Of a stretch of DNA of 64,000 bases, positions 59,655-64,000 are shown in pieces. The stretch comes from Cephalotus follicularis. Taxonomy: Eukaryota; Streptophyta; Magnoliopsida; Oxalidales; Cephalotaceae. Under the pieces are notes generated by a model that saw only the letters and a program-made list of their open reading frames with translations, had not been told where the DNA came from and did no database searches. The stretch lies in NCBI GenBank assembly GCA_001972305.1, contig BDDD01000711.1:628839-692838 (forward strand). The letters are read 5' to 3'. Position 1 is the first letter of the stretch. Each line of letters opens with the position of its first letter. The position numbers and the translations under genes are program-made.

Positions 59655-59669
59655 TTCCCCCATCCTTAA
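59655..59669 (-). other. G3 polypurine tract
   Basis: On the minus strand TTTAAGGATGGGGGAA directly precedes TGTAATAACCGC of the 3' LTR. Likely plus-strand primer. Confidence 0.8.
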
Positions 59670-59699
59670 AGAAAATTTGTCCTCGAATTTAGCCCTTCA

Positions 59700-60965
59700 T
59701 TACATCCCAAATAAGTGGGGAAATGTCTCCATCATTTCTTCCTCACGCTCCCACGTAGCTTCGTCCGCTCCGTGAAAACGCCACAACACTTTGACCATAG
59801 GGATGGTCTTGTTCCTTAGAACCTTTTCCATTCGATCCACTATCCTCGTCGGCCTTTCCTCATAAGTCAATCTAGGGCTAATGAATCCAGGGTCGTAGCT
59901 CAAAATGTGAGATGGGTCGGGTACGTATTTCCGTAACATGGAAACATGAAATAAGTTATGCACATCCGATAAACTAGGCGGTAGTGCAACCTGGTATGCT
60001 ACCTCCCCTACTCTCTCCAGTATCTCATAAGGTCCAATATACCTTGGAGCTAACTTCCCTTTTAGGCCAAAACGGTGTATCCCTTTCGAAGGCGATATCT
60101 TCAAGAAAACATGATCTCCCTTCTCAAACTCTAGCTTCCTTCTCTTGCTATCGGCGTAACTCTTCTGCCGACTTTGTGCAGCTAGCAATATCTTCTTGAT
60201 CATCTCCACTTTATCAGTGGTCTCTTGTACCAAGTCCGGTCCAAGCACTTGTCTCTCACCTACTTCGTCCCAGCAAATAGGTGATCTGCATTTTCTCCCA
60301 TACAAGGCTTCATACGGAGCCATTCCAATGTTGGTGTGGAAACTGTTGTTGTAGGAGAACTCAATCAATGCTAGATGATCCTCCCAACTCCCAGCAAAAT
60401 CAATCATACAAGCCCGTAGCATATCCTCCAGAGTCTGAATCGTACGCTCGGACTGTTCGTCAGTCTGTGGATGAAATGCAGTGCTAAAGTTCAAGGTTGT
60501 TCCCATTGCTGTTTGGAACTTCTTCCAGAACCTTGAAGTAAATCTAGCATCTCGGTCGCAGACAATACTGACCGGCAACCCATGCAATCTCACTATCTCC
60601 CGGATAAATAATCGAGCAAGCTTCTCCATAGAATACGTCATGTTCATCGGAAGAAAGTGAGCAGACTTAGTGAGTCTGTCCACTACTACCCACACTGCTT
60701 CATACTGATTTCGTGACCTCGGTAAGCCTGACACGAAATCCATGGTCACATGCTCCCATTTCCATTCAACCACTGGTAGCGATTGTAGCAGTCCCGCAGG
60801 TTTCTGATGTTCAACCTTCACTCTCTGACAGGTCAAACATCTTGCCACATATTCAGCTATCTCCCGTTTCATACCACTCCACCAGTAGTTCTTCTTCAGG
60901 TCGTGCCACATCTTGGAACTTCTTGGGTGAACACTGTACTTCGATTTGTGAGCTTGTTGTAGTAG
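59700..60965 (-). pseudogene. G3 integrase with chromodomain-like tail
   Basis: Long open frame (403 codons at 60911-59700, with finger sequence running up to about 60965). HHCC finger ([13 protein letters not shown] ... CLTCQ), catalytic D in TMDFVSGLP, D in VCDRDARF and E in DEQSERTIQ (the family usually has DGQSER), GPYEIL/HNLFHVSMLRKY C-terminal domain, and a tail ending ADEATWEREEE. This part looks intact apart from the Gly-to-Glu change next to the active site. It is fused upstream to RT by a deletion that removed RNase H. Confidence 0.9.
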
Positions 60966-61860
60966 CTCCTTCGGTAGTAGCCAGCCAATCCCAAGAAACT
61001 ACGAACCTCCGTAACGTTTCTCGGTTGGGGCCAATCAACAATACTCTCAATCTTCGAAGGATCCACTGCAATCCTTCACTCGACACAATGTGACCCGAGA
61101 AAGTCACATGATCCAGCCAAAATTCACACTTGCTGAATTTGGCATACAGTTGTTCCTTCCATAGTGTCTGTAGTACAATCCGCAAATGCTGCATGTGTTC
61201 CTCAATGCTTTTTGAATAGATCAGGATGTCGTCCAGGAATAGAACGACAAATTGGTCCAGGTAAGGTTGGAACACTCTGTTCATCAAACACATAAAGGCT
61301 GCAGGAGCATTCATCAAACCAAATGGCAGTATCAGAAACTTGTAGTGCCCATATCTGGTTCGAAATGCAGTCTTCTCCACATCACCTTCTCGGATCCTCA
61401 ATTGATGATAGCCTGTTCTTAGGTCAAGCTTGGAGAATACAGTTGAGCCTTGCAATTGGTCGAACAACTCTTCAATATGTGGCAGAGGATACTTGTTCTT
61501 CACAATCACTTGATTTAGCAGCCTGTAGTCAATGCATAGCCGCATCGATCCATCCTTCTTTTTCACAAACAGAACCGGTGCTCCCCACGGTGATACACTC
61601 GATCTGATAAAGCCTTTATCAAGATAGTCTTGCAGTTGAACTTTCAACTCCTTCAGTTCGGCAGGAGCCATTCGGTACGGTGCTCTGGATATAGGAGCAG
61701 TTCCGGGCAATAGCTCAATGCTGAACTCTATATCTCTCTCCGGTGGCAACGAAGTGAGTTCATCTGGAAACACATCAGGAAATTCACATACAATAGGAAC
61801 TTGTTCAATACCAGGCGTACCTTTCGTATGATCAATCACTTATGCCAAATAGCCTTCACA
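60966..61860 (-). pseudogene. G3 reverse transcriptase; RNase H deleted
   Basis: RT with [69 protein letters not shown] and the active site [12 protein letters not shown] (family usually FIDD). A one-base change near 61075 shifts the frame within GLQ-VDPSK. The sequence then reads the word LAGYYRR and jumps at about 60966-60981 straight to the finger of integrase, so the RNase H and connection domains (several hundred bases) are gone. GTAGTAGC occurs at 60959-60966 and 60974-60981, on both sides of the join. Confidence 0.88.
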
Positions 61861-63501
61861 TCATTGCTTGAGATATTTCTGTGCTCGAGTATATGAAATA
61901 ATCGAAGCAGTAACATTCTTCTCTCCGATAAACTTGCACTCAGTCCCATCTTGCAGATAAAATGTCATCATCTTGTTGTAGCAGTCAACACAAGCATGAT
62001 GAGCATACAGCCAGTCCATCCCCAAGATTACATCAAAATCCCGGATAGGTAACACTATCAGGTCAGCAGATAATTCAATCCCAGCTATCACGATTTCACA
62101 GTCTTTCATAACAGTATCGGATAGAAGACAAGTACCCGCAGGAGTACTCACCTCCAAAACATATGGTAGTCTAGAAGTAATACCATGCAAATTGTGAGCA
62201 AATTCAGATGCAATGAATGAATGCGTCGCACCAGGGTCAATCAATACATGAGCTAATGTGCCAGATATATAGATAGTACCACCCACAACAGTAGTAGATT
62301 CTGGCACATCATCTTTAGATAAGGTGTAGACCTTACCTTTTACAATCCCCTTTCCGGTGTCTCTCCGCGGTTGAGCTGCCGCAACACTACCACTAGCACC
62401 AGCATTTCCCTGTTGGCTGCGTGCTTGCTCCCTCATCATCGGACAAGTACTCATCATGTGGTCCTGCGAACCACACCTCAAGAATTTCCCCATCTTCTTC
62501 CAGCACTCGGTCTCATCATGGTTCTGACGACTGTAAAAAGTACATCCACCCGCACTCTGTTGACTACTTCGGCCCGGAGTCCTTGATCGTGTGCTTCGAG
62601 AACCTCCTTGGCCTCTGTTATCAGATCTGGTTGACTTAGCAGGATTATTGCTTCCCTGCCCCTGTGACTGTACGGCCCTCGATTGATTAGTACGAGTCCG
62701 TTCTGCCCTTCTTTCATTAGCATCAGCTTCAAGAATCATCGCCCTCTCAGCAACTTCAACAAAAGTGGTCAGCTGCAACATCAATAGTTTAGATCTGATG
62801 TCCGGTCGAAGGCCTTTTAGAAACCTCCGGATCATCCGTGACTCACCCTCCATAAGATAAGGTGTATGCCTCGCTAGCTCCACAAATCTGGTCTGGTACT
62901 GAGCTACCGTCATATCTCCTTGACGTAACTCCATCAACTCTGTCTCCCATCGATCACGCTCAATCTGTGGCACATAAGCATCAAGAGACTCAGACTGGAA
63001 TCTGTCCCAAGTCCTGTCAAGTCCACAGGCCTCCCATTTTGCTTCAGTCCTTTCCCACCAGTAAGTCGCCTCGCCCCACAAGCGGTATACAGCAAAATTG
63101 AGCTTCTGGTCATCAGTGCATTCCAGAACAGCAAATATCTTCTCCAAGTCTCTTATCCACCGCTCGGCAACAGTAGCACTCAATTCACCATTGAAAGTCG
63201 GAGGATTCTATCTCATGAACCGCTCCAAATCTCTGCCAAAACCACCAGCATGACAAGCATCGGGTGCTTGCTAATAAGCCCGGTTAGCCTCGTACATTTC
63301 CCGGATCTGTTCCATGTTCGCTGCATTTGCTTCCATCTGCTGTCGGAAAAGATCAGCCAGGTGGTCAAAATTACTCCTCTCGTCATGCGCTGGAGGAACA
63401 TTCACTCCTTCATTCATTGGCGGAACATTTTCAGGTACTGGCGGAGCATTGATTCCCTCGTTGGCTCTACGCCTTCCCCTTCTTCCCCTTCGTAGGTCCA
63501 T
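61861..63501 (-). pseudogene. G3 gag and protease
   Basis: Starts with ATG at 63501 (MDLRRGRRGRRR), then a coiled gag start, the capsid domain (AERWIRDLEKIF, LWGEATYWWERT, MTVAQYQTRFVELARH, MIRRFLKGLRP), a Ser/Arg/Gln-rich linker, a CCHC finger in altered form (CLRCGSQDHMMSTC-type, near 62490-62450) and the protease LIDPGATHSFI (near 62250-62215), VILGMDWLY. DPG in place of DS/TG is, as I recall, frequent in Tekay elements. Stops interrupt the frame at about 63271 and 63211, and a TGA ends it at 61861; RT continues in the same frame. Confidence 0.9.
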
Positions 63502-63592
63502 TCTGTTTCCTATATGGAATGAAAAAAATCATTAGGAAACAATTCACTTAATTTTCTAAGAAACTTATCCCAGCTTAGCATATATGGAATAT
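63502..63592 (-). other. G3 leader
   Basis: Untranslated leader of about 90 bases between primer site and gag start codon. Nothing else recognised. Confidence 0.7.
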
Positions 63593-63604
63593 GCTCTGAT
63601 ACCA
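63593..63604 (-). other. G3 primer-binding site (tRNA-iMet)
   Basis: On the minus strand TGGTATCAGAGC, three bases inside the 5' LTR end; start point of minus-strand DNA synthesis. Intact. Confidence 0.92.
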
Positions 63605-63607
63605 TGT

Positions 63608-64000
63608 TGTCACACCCTGTTTTTCCAATTACGTTTTATGTTGGACAAGCATATGTGGTGACATCAGTATTAACATAATATTCCAGCATCTCATTCAATA
63701 ATTCATAAATAATTTGCGGAAGCAGTTATTAAGCCGGAATATAACATAAGCCATACGCACGCATCCCATACTACGTGCGAGAACAAGTCAAAAATAATTA
63801 TCCTTACATAAGGAAAATACAACAGTACACGGAGTGTGATCCGTTCGATGCAATACATCATAAGGAAATAACAACCTTAAATCAAGAGTAGAAGCTCTCC
63901 AAGCATCAGCAGCAGTCTTCCAAGTCTTCGCTTAATCTGAAATTGTAGGGGTTAGCCGTTGTCCTCACTTGGCTAAGTAGGTAGATAAAGCATGCAGAAG
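63608..64000 (-). repeat. G3 5' LTR, inner 393 bp (runs off window)
   Basis: On the minus strand ends CAGGGTGTGACA at 63608. It aligns with 57066-57458 with about 11 mismatches and no gaps. The remaining ~2.2 kb of the LTR and the second GTTCC duplication should lie right of the window. Confidence 0.92.

Larger units (their letters stand above)
57066..64000 (-). mobile_element. G3: Tekay-like gypsy element, nearly full length
   Basis: Minus-strand element: 5' LTR (from beyond the window to 63608), tRNA-iMet primer site, gag-protease, RT, integrase with chromodomain-like tail, polypurine tract and 3' LTR. It is inserted in the X-D 3' LTR. The ends of its two LTRs differ at about 11 of 393 comparable positions by my count, so it is among the younger insertions. 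Three stop codons, a frameshift and loss of RNase H make it non-autonomous. Confidence 0.93.

Noticed and set aside
1-64000. Possible host genes
   Set aside because: Every ORF over about 90 codons is either retrotransposon protein or a shadow of it, and no exon-intron pattern of a cellular gene was found other than the retroelement antisense gene.
57066-64000. Endogenous pararetrovirus or retrovirus
   Set aside because: RT is followed by integrase with an HHCC finger and a chromodomain-like tail, and LTRs, tRNA primer site and polypurine tract are present. This is a Ty3/gypsy chromovirus layout, with no movement or coat protein.

Overview
This window looks like the inside of a large, repeat-packed plant chromosome. 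Every coding trace I can read belongs to LTR retrotransposons of the Ty1/copia and Ty3/gypsy superfamilies. I see no host gene, tRNA, rRNA or bacterial feature. The lineages (SIRE-like copia with an extra ORF after pol, Tekay-type chromoviruses, a Tat-type gypsy) are those of flowering plants; the species cannot be told from the sequence alone. I use these labels: G1, G2, G3 = Tekay-like gypsy elements; S1, S2 = solo gypsy LTRs; C1, C2 = SIRE-like copia elements; T1 = Tat-type gypsy; X = a decayed copia family with 2.4-2.6 kb LTRs, present several times.

Layout. 1-10842 is the 3' end of G1 (integrase, then the LTR), with C1 (1831-8724) inserted in that LTR. 10843-16318 is the 3' half of T1: integrase, a repeat-rich 3' region, a spliced-looking antisense gene and the 3' LTR. 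16319-19449 is the 3' half of C2. 19450-25598 is an X copy on the minus strand (X-A) inserted in the T1 protease gene. 25604-30845 is the 5' half of T1 on the minus strand, its LTR split by solo LTR S1. 30846-35326 is the 5' half of C2 on the minus strand. 35332-57065 is a pile of X sequences in tandem order (LTR, internal, LTR, internal, LTR, internal, LTR fragment), interrupted by G2 (40309-43504) and solo LTR S2 (52404-55086). 57066 to the right edge is G3 on the minus strand, complete except for the outer part of its 5' LTR.

How the parts relate. Target-site duplications (TSDs) and reading-frame continuity show that T1 was inserted in C2 at CTATA. The two halves of this nested pair now lie in opposite orientations, which points to an inversion with one breakpoint at 19449/19450 and the other to the left of the window (or to an assembly error). 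The X pile has the order expected of tandem elements sharing LTRs, with another X copy nested inside at GTCCC. None of the elements has an intact gag-pol. The longest intact reading frame of interest is the 438-codon env-like ORF of C1 (6378-7694).

The most unusual pattern is a set of degenerate arrays with a TCGAC core in the LTRs of at least six otherwise unrelated copia and gypsy elements, and also just upstream of the env-like ORF in both C1 and C2. All counts and boundaries were made by eye.
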